A stretch of DNA of 64,000 nt from SZAS-79 sp965279075 (GTDB lineage Bacteria > Pseudomonadota > Gammaproteobacteria > Burkholderiales > SG8-39): contig CBDIHI010000009.1 in NCBI GenBank assembly GCA_965279075.1, positions 186,001 to 250,000 on the forward strand, given 5' to 3'. A program made the translations under genes and the position numbers. Shown piece by piece: positions 23,085-31,831 of the stretch. Position 1 is the first letter of the stretch. Each line of letters begins with the position of its first letter. The notes below the pieces were generated by a model. That model saw nothing but the letters and a program-made list of their open reading frames with translations, searched no databases and had not been told where the DNA came from.

Positions 23085-25976
23085 TCAGGCGAGCGAGAGA
23101 GCCAGGACGCGGGCCACGTGCAGGGCCTCGCGCTGCGCGCCGTCCGCGATCTGGTGGCGACAGCTGGTGCCGTCGGCCACGACCAGCGTGTCGGGCCCGG
23201 CCTTGCGTACCGCGGGCAGGAGGCTCGCCTCGGCCATCTTCATCGAAACGTCGAAATGCTCGGCCTCGTAGCCGAAGCTGCCCGCCATGCCGCAGCAGCT
23301 CGACTCCACCGTGCTGACTTCGAGCCCGGGAACCAGCCGCAGGGTCTTCTCCACGGCACCCATCGCGGCGAAGGCCTTCTGGTGGCAATGGCCGTGCAGC
23401 AGCGCTTTCTTCGCGACCGGCTTCAGCGGCAGTTTGAGGCGCCCGGCGTCGGCCTCCTCGGCGAGGAATTCCTCGAAGAGCTTCGCCTGCTTCGCCAGCG
23501 CGCGCGTGGCCTCGCCCGGAATCAGGGACTCGAACTCGTCGCGCATCGAAAAGAGGCACGAGGGCTCGAGGCCGAGGATGGGCATGCCGCTGTCGACGTA
23601 GGGCTTCAGCGCATCGACCATGCGCCGGGCTTCTTTCCTTGCCTCATCCACGAGCCCGGCCGAAAGGTAAGTACGGCCGCAGCACAGCGGCCGGTCGTGT
23701 GCCCCGGGGGGCTGCGCCACGTGCACCCGATAGCCGGCAGCGTCCAGCACGGTCAGGGCCGCGCGCGCATTCTCCGGATCGAAGTAGCGGCTGAACGTAT
23801 CAACGAACAGCACGACCTCGCGCCCGCCGCCGACCGTACGCAGGCGGTCTATGAAAGGATGGCCGTGCCACTTCGGCAGGCTGCGCCGGGACGACAGTCC
23901 GGCGATCGCCTCGCGGCCCGGCAGCAGGGATAGCAGGTTGACCAGCAGGGACAGCTTGGAGGCCCATGGCGCATAGCGCGGCAGGTAGGCAACGATGCGG
24001 TCGCGCAGCGTAAGGCCGTGCTTCTTCTTGTACTGGTCCAGGAACTCGATCTTCATCTTGGCCATGTCGACGCCGGTCGGGCATTCCCGCTTGCAGCCCT
24101 TGCAGGAGACGCATAGCTCCATGGCGTCCTTGACGGCATCCGAGGCCAGCGCGGCGTCGCCAAGTTGTCCTGACAAGGCGAGCCGCAGCGTATTGGCCCG
24201 GCCGCGCGTCAGGTGCTGCTCGTCGCCGGTGACGCGGAAAGACGGGCACATCGTGCCGGCGTCGAACTTTCGGCAGTGGCCGTTGTTGTTGCACATCTCG
24301 ACGGCCTTATCCAGGCCGCCCCATTCGCTCCAGTCGAGCGCCGTCTGCGGCACGATCGCCTGGTAGCCGGGCTTGAAGCGGAACAGGCTCCGGTCGTCCA
24401 TTTTGGAAGGCGCGACGATCTTGCCGGGGTTCATCAGCCCGAGGGGGTCCAGCCAGCCTTTGATTTCGGACAGGCTCGCGGTCAGCCGCGGCCCGAAGAA
24501 AGGCTCGATCCATTCGGAGCGCACGAGGCCGTCGCCGTGCTCCCCCGAGTAGGCTCCCTTGTATTCCTTGACCATTGCACAGGCTTCTTCCGCAATCGCG
24601 CGCATCTGCTTCGCGCCGCCTTTGCGCATGTCGAGGATTGGGCGCACGTGCAGCGTGCCCACCGAAGCGTGGGCGTACCAGGTGCCTTTCGTGCCGTGCT
24701 TGTGGAAGACCTGCGTCAGGCGCTCGGTGTACTCGGCGAGGTGCTCGAGCGGGACCGCGCAATCCTCGATGAAGGACACGGGCTTCCCGTCACCTTTCAT
24801 CGACATCATGATGTTGAGGCCGGCCTTGCGCACTTCCCAGAAATCTTTCTGCAGCTTCGCGTCGATCACCTCGACCACGCTGCCCGGCAGGCCGAGCGAG
24901 CCCATCAGGTCGACGAGTTGCTTCACCTTGGCGACCTGCTCCGCGTGGTCCTCGCCGGAGAACTCGACCAGCAGCACCGCATCCGGCTCGCCCTTGATGA
25001 CGGCATCGACCGTCTTCCTGAAGGCGCCGATGTCGCGCGCGAGGTCGATCATCGTGCGGTCGACCAGTTCCACCGCCGAGGGCCCGAGCTTCACGATGTG
25101 CTGCGTGGACTCCATCGCGGTGTAGAACTTGGGGAAGTGCACCACGCCGAGCGTCTTGTGCGTGGGCAGCGGCGTGAGCTTGAGCAGCAGCTGCTCCGTG
25201 TAGGCCAGCGTGCCTTCCGACCCGACCAGCAGGTGCGCGGCGTTGGCGTGCGGCGGCCCGAGGTGGTCGAGGTTGTAGCCGGCGACCTTGCGCAGCAACC
25301 TGGGGAAGCGCGCTTCGATTTCGTCCTTGTCGCGGGCGAACAGCGCAGCGAGCTTGTCGAGCAACGCGACGTAGCCGGGCGGGCCCGAGCGGTCGTCCAT
25401 GCGGCCGAAGCGATAGCGCTCGCCGGTGGCGAGCATCGCGTCGATCGCGAGCACGTTATGCACCATGTTGCCGTAGGCGATCGAGCGCGAGCCGCAGGAA
25501 TTGTTGCCCGCCATGCCGCCGAGCGTGGCCTGCGCGCTGGTGGACACGTCCACCGGGTACCAGAGCTTGTGGGCTTTCAGTTGCGCGTTCAGGTGGTCGA
25601 GCACGAGGCCGGGCTGCACGAGCGCCGTGCGCGCCGCCGGATCCACCTCCAGCACCTTGTTCAGGTACTTGGCGTTGTCGATGACCAGCGCCGCGCCCAC
25701 GGTCTGGCCGCACTGGGACGACCCCGCGCCGCGCGGCAGCACCGGGATGCCCGCTTCGACCGCGACCTGGATCGCGCTGCGCGCGGCTTCGGGCGTGCGG
25801 GGAATGACGACACCGACCGGTTCGATCTGGTAGATCGACGCGTCGGTCGAGTAGCGACCCCGCGAGGCGGCGTCGAACAGCACCTCGCCGTCGACCTCCT
25901 TGCGCAGGCGCGCGGCAAGGGATGCGTCGCCGGGCGACGCCTTCACGACGCGGATGGGAAAGCTTGGTGCGTTCAT
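23085..25976 (-). CDS. FAD-binding/Fe-S oxidoreductase, GlcD-GlcF-like fusion (2-hydroxyacid dehydrogenase)
   Basis: A 963-residue flavoprotein. The N-terminal FAD_binding_4 domain (PRGAGSSQCGQTVG near 85) and FAD-oxidase C domain occupy about residues 1-530. A ferredoxin motif CVSCKGCKRECP lies near 620-631, and two CCG-type domains (LCCGRTYLSAG and SCCGMAGSFGYEAEHFDV) follow. This is the layout of YdiJ and related D-lactate or D-2-hydroxyglutarate dehydrogenases, which pass electrons to the respiratory chain. It is encoded just after the GntR regulator on the same strand (four bases between) and opposite a serine-glyoxylate aminotransferase. Context suggests oxidation of a hydroxyacid such as glycolate or D-glycerate; the substrate is inference. 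Confidence 0.9.
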   Translation of the reverse strand: MNAPSFPIRVVKASPGDASLAARLRKEVDGEVLFDAASRGRYSTDASIYQIEPVGVVIPRTPEAARSAIQVAVEAGIPVLPRGAGSSQCGQTVGAALVIDNAKYLNKVLEVDPAARTALVQPGLVLDHLNAQLKAHKLWYPVDVSTSAQATLGGMAGNNSCGSRSIAYGNMVHNVLAIDAMLATGERYRFGRMDDRSGPPGYVALLDKLAALFARDKDEIEARFPRLLRKVAGYNLDHLGPPHANAAHLLVGSEGTLAYTEQLLLKLTPLPTHKTLGVVHFPKFYTAMESTQHIVKLGPSAVELVDRTMIDLARDIGAFRKTVDAVIKGEPDAVLLVEFSGEDHAEQVAKVKQLVDLMGSLGLPGSVVEVIDAKLQKDFWEVRKAGLNIMMSMKGDGKPVSFIEDCAVPLEHLAEYTERLTQVFHKHGTKGTWYAHASVGTLHVRPILDMRKGGAKQMRAIAEEACAMVKEYKGAYSGEHGDGLVRSEWIEPFFGPRLTASLSEIKGWLDPLGLMNPGKIVAPSKMDDRSLFRFKPGYQAIVPQTALDWSEWGGLDKAVEMCNNNGHCRKFDAGTMCPSFRVTGDEQHLTRGRANTLRLALSGQLGDAALASDAVKDAMELCVSCKGCKRECPTGVDMAKMKIEFLDQYKKKHGLTLRDRIVAYLPRYAPWASKLSLLVNLLSLLPGREAIAGLSSRRSLPKWHGHPFIDRLRTVGGGREVVLFVDTFSRYFDPENARAALTVLDAAGYRVHVAQPPGAHDRPLCCGRTYLSAGLVDEARKEARRMVDALKPYVDSGMPILGLEPSCLFSMRDEFESLIPGEATRALAKQAKLFEEFLAEEADAGRLKLPLKPVAKKALLHGHCHQKAFAAMGAVEKTLRLVPGLEVSTVESSCCGMAGSFGYEAEHFDVSMKMAEASLLPAVRKAGPDTLVVADGTSCRHQIADGAQREALHVARVLALSLA

Positions 25977-25980
25977 CGGT

Positions 25981-26682
25981 TCAGGCCGCTGCGGCGGCGT
26001 TTTCGGCCAGCGCGGCCATCACGCTGGCGACCTTGTGCTGCAGGTGTTCGGCCAAGAGGCGCTTCAGGCGCGGGGCATCGCGCCCGGCGAGCGCGGCGAG
26101 GATTTCCTCGTGCTCGCGTACGGCGTCATCCCAGCGCTCCTGCGAAAGGTTCGCCATGTAGCGCGCACGGCGCACGTTGGCGTTCAGCTGGCGGTAGGTA
26201 TTGGTCAGCACGGGGTTGCCCGAGGCCTCGATGATCTTCAGGTGGATGAGCTGGTTGTACCTGAAATAGCCCGCCAGTTCACCCCGCGCGTGGTGGGCGA
26301 GCATTTCGAAATGCAGGGCGCGGATCTCGGTGATCTCCGCTTCACTCGCGTTGGCGCAGGCCAGTTCCCCGGCCAGGCTCTCCAGGGTGCCCATGACGGC
26401 GAGCGTGTCGGCGATGTTGGCCGCCTTGAGCGGGGTGACGATGGCGCCCCGGTTGGGCAGCAGTTCGACCAGGCCTTCGGTGGCCAGCATCTTGATGGCC
26501 TCGCGCAGCGGCGTGCGGGAGATGCCGAGCTGCTCGCACAGCACCCGCTCGTTCATGCGGGCGCCGGGAGCGAGTTCCCCTTGCACGATGCGGTCGCGCA
26601 ACTGGTCTATCACTTCCTCGTGCAGCGGCCGGCGCTCGATCCGCCTTTCGGCGGGAGCGGCCAGGGTTTCGATCGAGCCCAT
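25981..26682 (-). CDS. GntR family transcriptional regulator, FCD (FadR-like) subfamily
   Basis: A 233-residue regulator. The winged helix has LHEEVIDQLRDRIVQGELAP and the recognition region LCEQLGISRTPLREAIKMLA, then LLPNRGAIVTPL. The all-helical FCD effector domain follows, with the metal-ligand pattern (FRYNQLIHLKIIEASGNPVL and REHEEILAAL, ending in HLQHKV). Effectors of FCD regulators are usually carboxylic acids. The ATG at 26682 begins the conserved part; longer in-frame starts would overlap the divergent aminotransferase. It probably controls both the hydroxyacid dehydrogenase downstream and the divergent aminotransferase operon through the operator at 26714-26730. Confidence 0.9.
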   Translation of the reverse strand: MGSIETLAAPAERRIERRPLHEEVIDQLRDRIVQGELAPGARMNERVLCEQLGISRTPLREAIKMLATEGLVELLPNRGAIVTPLKAANIADTLAVMGTLESLAGELACANASEAEITEIRALHFEMLAHHARGELAGYFRYNQLIHLKIIEASGNPVLTNTYRQLNANVRRARYMANLSQERWDDAVREHEEILAALAGRDAPRLKRLLAEHLQHKVASVMAALAENAAAAA

Positions 26683-26697
26683 GGTCTGTGGTCCTGG

Positions 26698-26726
26698 TTG
26701 CAATACCGTTATTTTGCATTCATAAT
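26698..26726 (+). promoter_or_regulatory. Predicted sigma-70 promoter of the aminotransferase operon
   Basis: TTGCAA (26698-26703) and CATAAT (26721-26726) are separated by 17 bases in the divergent gap and point toward the aminotransferase gene. Its -10 box is covered by the GntR-type inverted repeat, which fits repression. Confidence 0.5.
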
Positions 26727-26730
26727 ACAA
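26714..26730. promoter_or_regulatory. GntR-type operator
   Basis: TTGCATT-CAT-AATACAA is an inverted repeat with one mismatch, close to the TTGTAT..ATACAA sites used by FCD-type GntR proteins. It lies 31 bases from the start of the GntR gene and overlaps the predicted -10 box of the divergent operon. Assignment to this regulator is inference from position and form. Confidence 0.55.
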
Positions 26731-26808
26731 AAAAATGCGCGATTCCGCAATGCTGCACCTGTATGTTGCACCCTGCGGTCCGTTTTGAATGCAAACCAGG
26801 AGATCCCC

Positions 26809-28011
26809 ATGACCTACCATGCCGGCCGCCATTTCCTCCAGATTCCCGGCCCGACGAACGTCCCGGACCGCGTGTTGCGCGCCATTGACTTCCCCACCAT
26901 GGACCACCGCGGCCCCGATTTTGCTGCGCTGGGCAAGGACTGCCTCGCGGGCATGAAGAAGGTGTTCAAGACCGAAGCGCATGTGGTGATCTACCCGGCT
27001 TCGGGCACCGGCGCCTGGGAAGCGGCGCTGGTCAATACGCTGTCGCCGGGCGATCGCGTGCTGATGAGCGAGACCGGGCAGTTCGCTGCGCTCTGGCAGA
27101 AGCTCGCGACGCGCCTGGGCCTCGTCACCGAGTTCCTGCCGGGCGACTGGCGCCACGGCGCCGACCCCGCGGCCATCCAGAAGCGGCTGTCCGAAGACAC
27201 CGGCCACGCGATCAAGGCGGTCTGCGTGGTGCACAACGAAACCTCCACCGGGGTGACTTCGCGCATCGGCGAGGTGCGCAAGGCCATCGACGCCGCGAAG
27301 CACCCGGCGCTGTACCTCGTGGACACGATCTCTTCGCTCGCCTCGCTCGACTACAGGCACGACGAATGGGGCGTGGACGTGACCGTGGCCGGCTCGCAGA
27401 AGGGCCTGATGCTGCCACCGGGGCTGTCCTTCAACGCGATCAGCGAGAAGGCGCTGGCCGCCTCCAAGACCGCGAAGATGCCGCGCTCCTATTGGGCCTG
27501 GGACGAGATGCTGGCGAGCGGCAAGACGGGCTACTTCCCCTACACCCCGGCAACCAACCTGCTGTATGGCCTGCGCGAGGCGCTGGCCATGCTGTTCGAG
27601 GAAGGGTTGGAGAACGTGTTCGCACGCCACCAGCGGCACGCGGAAGCCACGCGCCGCGCGGTGCGCGCCTGGGGGCTGGAAGTGTTGGCGCTGAACCCGG
27701 CCGAGTATTCCGGCGCGCTGACCACGGTCATGGTGCCTGCGGGCGTAAACGCCGACGACGTGCGCCGCGTGATCCTCGAGAACTTCGACATGTCACTCGG
27801 CACGGGCCTCGGCAAGCTGGCCGGCAAGGTGTTCCGCATCGGGCACCTGGGTGACTTCAACGACCTGACGCTGATGGGCACGCTGTCCGGCGTGGAGATG
27901 GGCCTGGAACTTGCAAAGGTCCCGCACAAGAAGGGCGGGGTGCAGGCCGCGCTCGACTACCTCGCCGAATGCAAACGCGGCGCGCCCGCCCAGCAAAGGG
28001 CCGCCGCATAA
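26809..28011 (+). CDS. Serine-glyoxylate (alanine-glyoxylate) aminotransferase
   Basis: A 400-residue class V PLP enzyme. It begins with the family motif LQIPGPTNVPDRVLRAID, has YPASGTGAWEAALVNTLSPG, an LVDTISSLASLDYRHDEWGV strand, and the PLP lysine K198 in AGSQKGLMLPPGLSF. Its C-terminus has the LGKLAGKVFRIGHLGDFND loop. The closest named types are SgaA of the serine cycle and AGXT. It should convert glyoxylate and serine (or alanine) to glycine and hydroxypyruvate (or pyruvate). AGGAG precedes the ATG. It leads a plus-strand operon with a Bug receptor, an aldolase and an enoyl-CoA hydratase. Confidence 0.9.
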   Translation: MTYHAGRHFLQIPGPTNVPDRVLRAIDFPTMDHRGPDFAALGKDCLAGMKKVFKTEAHVVIYPASGTGAWEAALVNTLSPGDRVLMSETGQFAALWQKLATRLGLVTEFLPGDWRHGADPAAIQKRLSEDTGHAIKAVCVVHNETSTGVTSRIGEVRKAIDAAKHPALYLVDTISSLASLDYRHDEWGVDVTVAGSQKGLMLPPGLSFNAISEKALAASKTAKMPRSYWAWDEMLASGKTGYFPYTPATNLLYGLREALAMLFEEGLENVFARHQRHAEATRRAVRAWGLEVLALNPAEYSGALTTVMVPAGVNADDVRRVILENFDMSLGTGLGKLAGKVFRIGHLGDFNDLTLMGTLSGVEMGLELAKVPHKKGGVQAALDYLAECKRGAPAQQRAAA

Positions 28012-28025
28012 CCGGAGCACCCCCC

Positions 28026-28991
28026 GTGCGCAAATCGATCCTCTCCCTTTCCGCCTTCCTCCTCCTCGCCGGCGCCGCCGTCGCGCACGCGCAGCCGTGG
28101 CCATCCAAACCGGTGCGGCTGGTGGTGCCGTATTCACCCGGGGCGGGCACGGACGCCATTTCGCGGATCCTCGCGCAGAAGGTGGGCGACGCCCTCGGCC
28201 AGCAGGTGGTGGTCGACAACCGGCCCGGGGCGGGCGGCAGCATAGGCACGGATATCGTCGCCAAGTCGCCGGCAGACGGCTACACGCTCCTGTTCGTGCC
28301 CACCAGCCATGCGATCAACGCCAACCTCTATGCCAGGCTGGCCTACGACACTCTGAAGGATTTCGCCACCGTGTCGGTGGTCGCGTCACTGCCGGTGGTA
28401 CTGGCAGTGGCGTCGCAGGTCCCTGCAAAAAGCGTGAAGGACCTCGTCGCGCTGGCCAAGGGAAAGCCCGGTCAGATGACAATGGCCTCGTCCGGTAACG
28501 GCAGCGTGTTCCACCTTACCGGCGAAATGTTCAAGGGCGCGGCCGGGGTGAACATCATCCATGTGCCCTTCAAAGGCGGCGCGCCGGCCGTGACCGCGCT
28601 GGTGGGCGGGCAGGTCGACATGGCCTTCGAAACCTCGGTCACACTGGTGCCGCACATCAGGTCCGGCAAGCTCACGCCGCTGGCTGTGGCCAGCGCGAAG
28701 CGCATCGCCATCCTTCCCGATGTGCCCACGCTGGCGGAGGCGGGCTATCCCGGCATCCTGTCGGAAAACTGGTACGGGCTGTACGCCCCGGCAGGCACGC
28801 CGAAGGAGGTGATCTCGCGCCTGTACACCGAACTCGACCGCGCCATCCACAGCCCGGACGTGCGGGAGAAACTCTCGCAGCAAGGCGCGGAGATCCGCGA
28901 GACCACGCCCGAGCAGGGCACGGCGTTCCTGCAGGCGGAGATGGCGAAGTGGGCGAAGGTGATCAGGGATTCAGGCGCAAGGGTGGACTGA
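28026..28991 (+). CDS. Tripartite tricarboxylate transporter (Bug/TctC family) periplasmic receptor
   Basis: A 321-residue secreted receptor with a signal peptide (KSILSLSAFLLLAGAAVAHA) and Bug motifs: PWPSKPVRLVVPYSPGAGTD, VDNRPGAGGSIGTDIVAKSP, IIHVPFKGGAPAVTALVGGQ. I chose the GTG at 28026 because it lies nine bases after CGGAG and gives a clean signal peptide; the upstream ATG at 27969 would overlap the aminotransferase gene. It is 14 bases downstream of that gene and 10 bases upstream of the aldolase gene, so all three are probably cotranscribed. Its ligand may be a substrate of this operon. Confidence 0.9.
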   Translation: MRKSILSLSAFLLLAGAAVAHAQPWPSKPVRLVVPYSPGAGTDAISRILAQKVGDALGQQVVVDNRPGAGGSIGTDIVAKSPADGYTLLFVPTSHAINANLYARLAYDTLKDFATVSVVASLPVVLAVASQVPAKSVKDLVALAKGKPGQMTMASSGNGSVFHLTGEMFKGAAGVNIIHVPFKGGAPAVTALVGGQVDMAFETSVTLVPHIRSGKLTPLAVASAKRIAILPDVPTLAEAGYPGILSENWYGLYAPAGTPKEVISRLYTELDRAIHSPDVREKLSQQGAEIRETTPEQGTAFLQAEMAKWAKVIRDSGARVD

Positions 28992-29001
28992 GGAGGCAAC
29001 G

Positions 29002-29787
29002 ATGGGCGGCAAGGAAAAGATTCGCGACAAGGGTTTCTATCACCAGCAGACCGCGGAGCGCATGGACAAGCACCTCATGACGCCGCCGTGGCCGCTGCGC
29101 GAGAAGGTGGCGCTGTCCTGCCGCATCCTCGCAGAACAGGGGCACGAGTCCGCCCTGGCCGGCCAGCTGACGGTTCGCGCCGACGAGCCCGGCACCTACT
29201 GGATGCTGTCCTTCGGCCTCGGCTTCGAAGAGGCGCAGAGGAGCAACATCGTACGCGTCGACGACGACCTCAACATCGTCGAGGGCGAAGGCATGCCCAA
29301 CCCCTCCAACCGCTTCCACCTGTGGATCTACCGCCACCGGCCGGAGGTCAACGCGATCATCCACACGCACCCGCCTCACGCGTCGGCGCTGTCGATGATC
29401 GGCGTGCCGCTGAACGCGCCGCACATGGACACCTCGATGTTCTACGAGGACTGCGCCTGGCTGCCGGAATACCCGGGCGTGCCGATCGGCGACGAGGAAG
29501 GGCGCATCATCCACGAGGCGCTCGGCACCAAGCGCTCGATCCTGCTCGCGCACCACGGCCAGCTGGCCGCCTGCGGGACGATCGAAGAGGCGACGATGCT
29601 GAGCATCTTCATCGAGCGCGCCGCGAAAATGCAGCTGATGGCGAGCGCCGCGGGCACGATCCGGCCCGTGAAGCACGAGTGCATCCAGGAGGCGCACGAC
29701 TACCGCCTGAAGAAGAAGTACGTGGACGCGGTATTCTGCTATTACTCGCGCAGGATCCTGAGGACGTCCGACGAAGTCCTGCAGTAA
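29002..29787 (+). CDS. Class II aldolase/adducin family protein
   Basis: A 261-residue zinc-dependent aldolase-fold protein related to L-fuculose-phosphate aldolases and L-ribulose-phosphate 4-epimerases. The metal-binding pair is in NAIIHTHPPHASALS (two histidines in HTHPPH), and the third histidine pair is in SILLAHHGQLAACG. The N-terminal LSCRILAEQGHESALAGQLT region is the family's phosphate/substrate loop area. GGAGG lies just before the ATG. The homologues nearest in appearance are those placed beside Bug receptors in Burkholderiales; their substrates are unknown. Confidence 0.87.
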   Translation: MGGKEKIRDKGFYHQQTAERMDKHLMTPPWPLREKVALSCRILAEQGHESALAGQLTVRADEPGTYWMLSFGLGFEEAQRSNIVRVDDDLNIVEGEGMPNPSNRFHLWIYRHRPEVNAIIHTHPPHASALSMIGVPLNAPHMDTSMFYEDCAWLPEYPGVPIGDEEGRIIHEALGTKRSILLAHHGQLAACGTIEEATMLSIFIERAAKMQLMASAAGTIRPVKHECIQEAHDYRLKKKYVDAVFCYYSRRILRTSDEVLQ

Positions 29788-29897
29788 CCCCCCCTCTCGC
29801 GGGGAGAGAAACCATAACCGGGAAGAGGCATGTTCCAGGAAGCACCGATGGCGGCCCTAGCGGCCGTAAGGGCAGCGCCCGCGGCACAGGCGCAAAG

Positions 29898-30683
29898 ATG
29901 ACCGTGTCCGACACCATCCTCGTCCAGCGCGATGGCGGCATCGTTACCGTCGTCCTGAACCGGCCGGAGAAGCTCAACGCGCTGACCAAGCCGATGTGGC
30001 AGAGGCTGGGCGACGTGTTCGGCGAACTCTCAGCCGACGACTCGGTCCGCTGCGTGATCCTGCGCGGGGCAGGCACGAAATCCTTCGCGCCCGGCAACGA
30101 CATCTCGGAATTCGAGAACGAGCGCTCGAACGTCGAGCAGGCGCGCGCCTACGGCAGGATCATGCACCACACGATCGACGCGATCTCCACTTGCCGCCAC
30201 CCGGTGGTGGCAATGATCCACGGCATCTGCGTGGGCGGGGGGCTGGAAATCGCGGGCCTTGCGGACATCCGAATCTGCGGCGAGTCCTCGCGGTTCGGCG
30301 TGCCTATCAAGAACCTCGGGCTGGTGATGGCCTACGGCGAAATCGGGGCGCTGATCAGCCTCGCGGGCCGCGCAACGGCCATGGAAATACTGCTCGAAGG
30401 CAGGGTGTTCGGCGCGGCAGAGGCCAGGGAGAAAGGGCTCGTGACGCGCGTGGTGCCCGACGACAAGGTCGAGGAAGAATCACTTGCGACTGCGCAGCGC
30501 ATCGCCGAAGGAGCCCCGCTGGTGGCGCGCTGGCACAAGAAATTCGCCCGCCGCATCGCCGACCCGAAGCCGCTCGGGGACGCGGAATACGACGAGGGGT
30601 TCGCGTGTTTCGGCACCGAGGATTTCCGCATTGGCTACCAGTCTTTCCTGGCCAAGAAAAAGCCGGATTTCCAGGGCCGCTGA
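29898..30683 (+). CDS. Enoyl-CoA hydratase/isomerase family protein
   Basis: A 261-residue crotonase-fold protein. It opens with VTVVLNRPEKLNALTKPMW. The first oxyanion-hole motif is KSFAPGNDISEF and the second is MIHGICVGGGLEIAGLADIR. In the region after the second motif it has NLGLVMAYGEIGALISLAGR. Members hydrate, isomerise or hydrolyse acyl-CoA thioesters; the specific reaction is not predictable. The ATG at 29898 begins the conserved part; the frame is open far upstream only as a shadow of the aldolase gene. A 110-base gap to the aldolase holds no gene. Confidence 0.88.
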   Translation: MTVSDTILVQRDGGIVTVVLNRPEKLNALTKPMWQRLGDVFGELSADDSVRCVILRGAGTKSFAPGNDISEFENERSNVEQARAYGRIMHHTIDAISTCRHPVVAMIHGICVGGGLEIAGLADIRICGESSRFGVPIKNLGLVMAYGEIGALISLAGRATAMEILLEGRVFGAAEAREKGLVTRVVPDDKVEEESLATAQRIAEGAPLVARWHKKFARRIADPKPLGDAEYDEGFACFGTEDFRIGYQSFLAKKKPDFQGR

Positions 30684-30780
30684 GACCGGCCGCAAACCCC
30701 TGCCCTCTGATAAGATTTGCCGGATTTTCAATCCCCATGCGGCCCCGTTAGAGCCGCTGTCCGCACATCAAGGAGACAAG

Positions 30781-31764
30781 ATGAGAAGAACCTATGTTTC
30801 GCGCGCCCTGAGGCTTGCCTCCGGGCTGGCCCTGGCCTTGGGCAGCACAATGGCCGTGGCGCAAGCCTGGCCGACCAAGACGGTGACCTTCGTCAACCCG
30901 TTCCCCGCGGGCGGCGGGACGGACACCTTCGCAAGACCGATTGCGGCCCACCTGTCCCAGCAGATGGGCCAGCAGTTCATCATCGAGAACCAGGGCGGCG
31001 CCGGTGGCACGGTAGGCGCCGCGAACGTCGCCAAGCGCGCCCCGGACGGTTACAACCTTTTCTTCGGCGCCGTGCACCATACGATTGCCGAAAGCCTCTA
31101 CACGCGCCTGCCCTACAACCTCGAGAAGGACTTCGAACCCGTCACGGTCGCCGCTTTCGTGCCGAACGTCGTCTCGGTCCATCCCAAGCACAATTTCAAG
31201 ACGCTCAAGGACCTGATCGCCTTTGCCAAGGCTAACCCAGGCAGGCTGAACTACGGGTCGGCCGGCAGCGGAACCACGCACCACATGGCGGCGGAACTCT
31301 TCAAGACCATGACCGGCACTTTCATCACCCATATCCCGTATCGCGGCGCCGGCCCGATGATGCTCGACCTGCTCGCCGGCCAGGTCGACCTGGCGTTCGA
31401 TGGCATGGGGACCTCGTCCTCGCAGATCAAGGGCGGCAAGCTGCGCGGCCTGGCCGTGACCAGCGCGCAACGCAACCCGGTCCTGCCCGATGTGCCGACG
31501 GTGATCGAGGCCGGGGTGCCGGGCTACGAAGTGCGCACCTGGTACGGCATCTGGGTGCTGAAGGGCACGCCGGCGGACATCAAGAACAAGCTGTATGCGG
31601 AAACGGTGAAGGCCATGGACCACCCCGACCTGAAGAAGATCTGGGCGGACCAGGGCGCCACGGCGGGCGGCATGCCGCCTGCGGAAATGGAAAAGCTCGT
31701 GCGCACCGAAATCGTGAAGTGGGCCAAGGTAGTCAAGGACGCAGGCGCCAAGGTGGACAACTGA
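30781..31764 (+). CDS. Tripartite tricarboxylate transporter (Bug/TctC family) periplasmic receptor
   Basis: A 327-residue receptor, the third of this family in the window. The signal peptide ends near TMAVAQA, followed by AWPTKTVTFVNPFPAGGGTD. Other motifs are IENQGGAGGTVGAANVAKRA, ITHIPYRGAGPMMLDLLAGQ and VDLAFDGMGTSSSQI. CAAGGAG precedes the ATG at 30781 with good spacing. It ends in a clear terminator at 31794-31821, so the transcript from the aminotransferase or enoyl-CoA hydratase genes probably stops here. No TctA or TctB partner is present. Confidence 0.9.
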   Translation: MRRTYVSRALRLASGLALALGSTMAVAQAWPTKTVTFVNPFPAGGGTDTFARPIAAHLSQQMGQQFIIENQGGAGGTVGAANVAKRAPDGYNLFFGAVHHTIAESLYTRLPYNLEKDFEPVTVAAFVPNVVSVHPKHNFKTLKDLIAFAKANPGRLNYGSAGSGTTHHMAAELFKTMTGTFITHIPYRGAGPMMLDLLAGQVDLAFDGMGTSSSQIKGGKLRGLAVTSAQRNPVLPDVPTVIEAGVPGYEVRTWYGIWVLKGTPADIKNKLYAETVKAMDHPDLKKIWADQGATAGGMPPAEMEKLVRTEIVKWAKVVKDAGAKVDN

Positions 31765-31793
31765 TCGCAGCCTTGCCTGCGCCGCGCGAAAAG

Positions 31794-31821
31794 AGGCCGC
31801 CGAACTTCGCGGCCTTTTTTC
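31794..31821 (+). terminator. Intrinsic terminator after the third Bug receptor gene
   Basis: AGGCCGC, an 8-base loop and GCGGCCT form a 7-bp stem followed by a run of six T. It lies 30 bases after the receptor stop codon and just before the azlC start. Confidence 0.85.
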
Positions 31822-31831
31822 TTCCCGTCCG

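Noticed and set aside
29788..29897. Small gene or terminator hairpin between aldolase and enoyl-CoA hydratase genes
   Set aside because: Only a 5-bp stem without a T-run is visible, and no credible reading frame is present.
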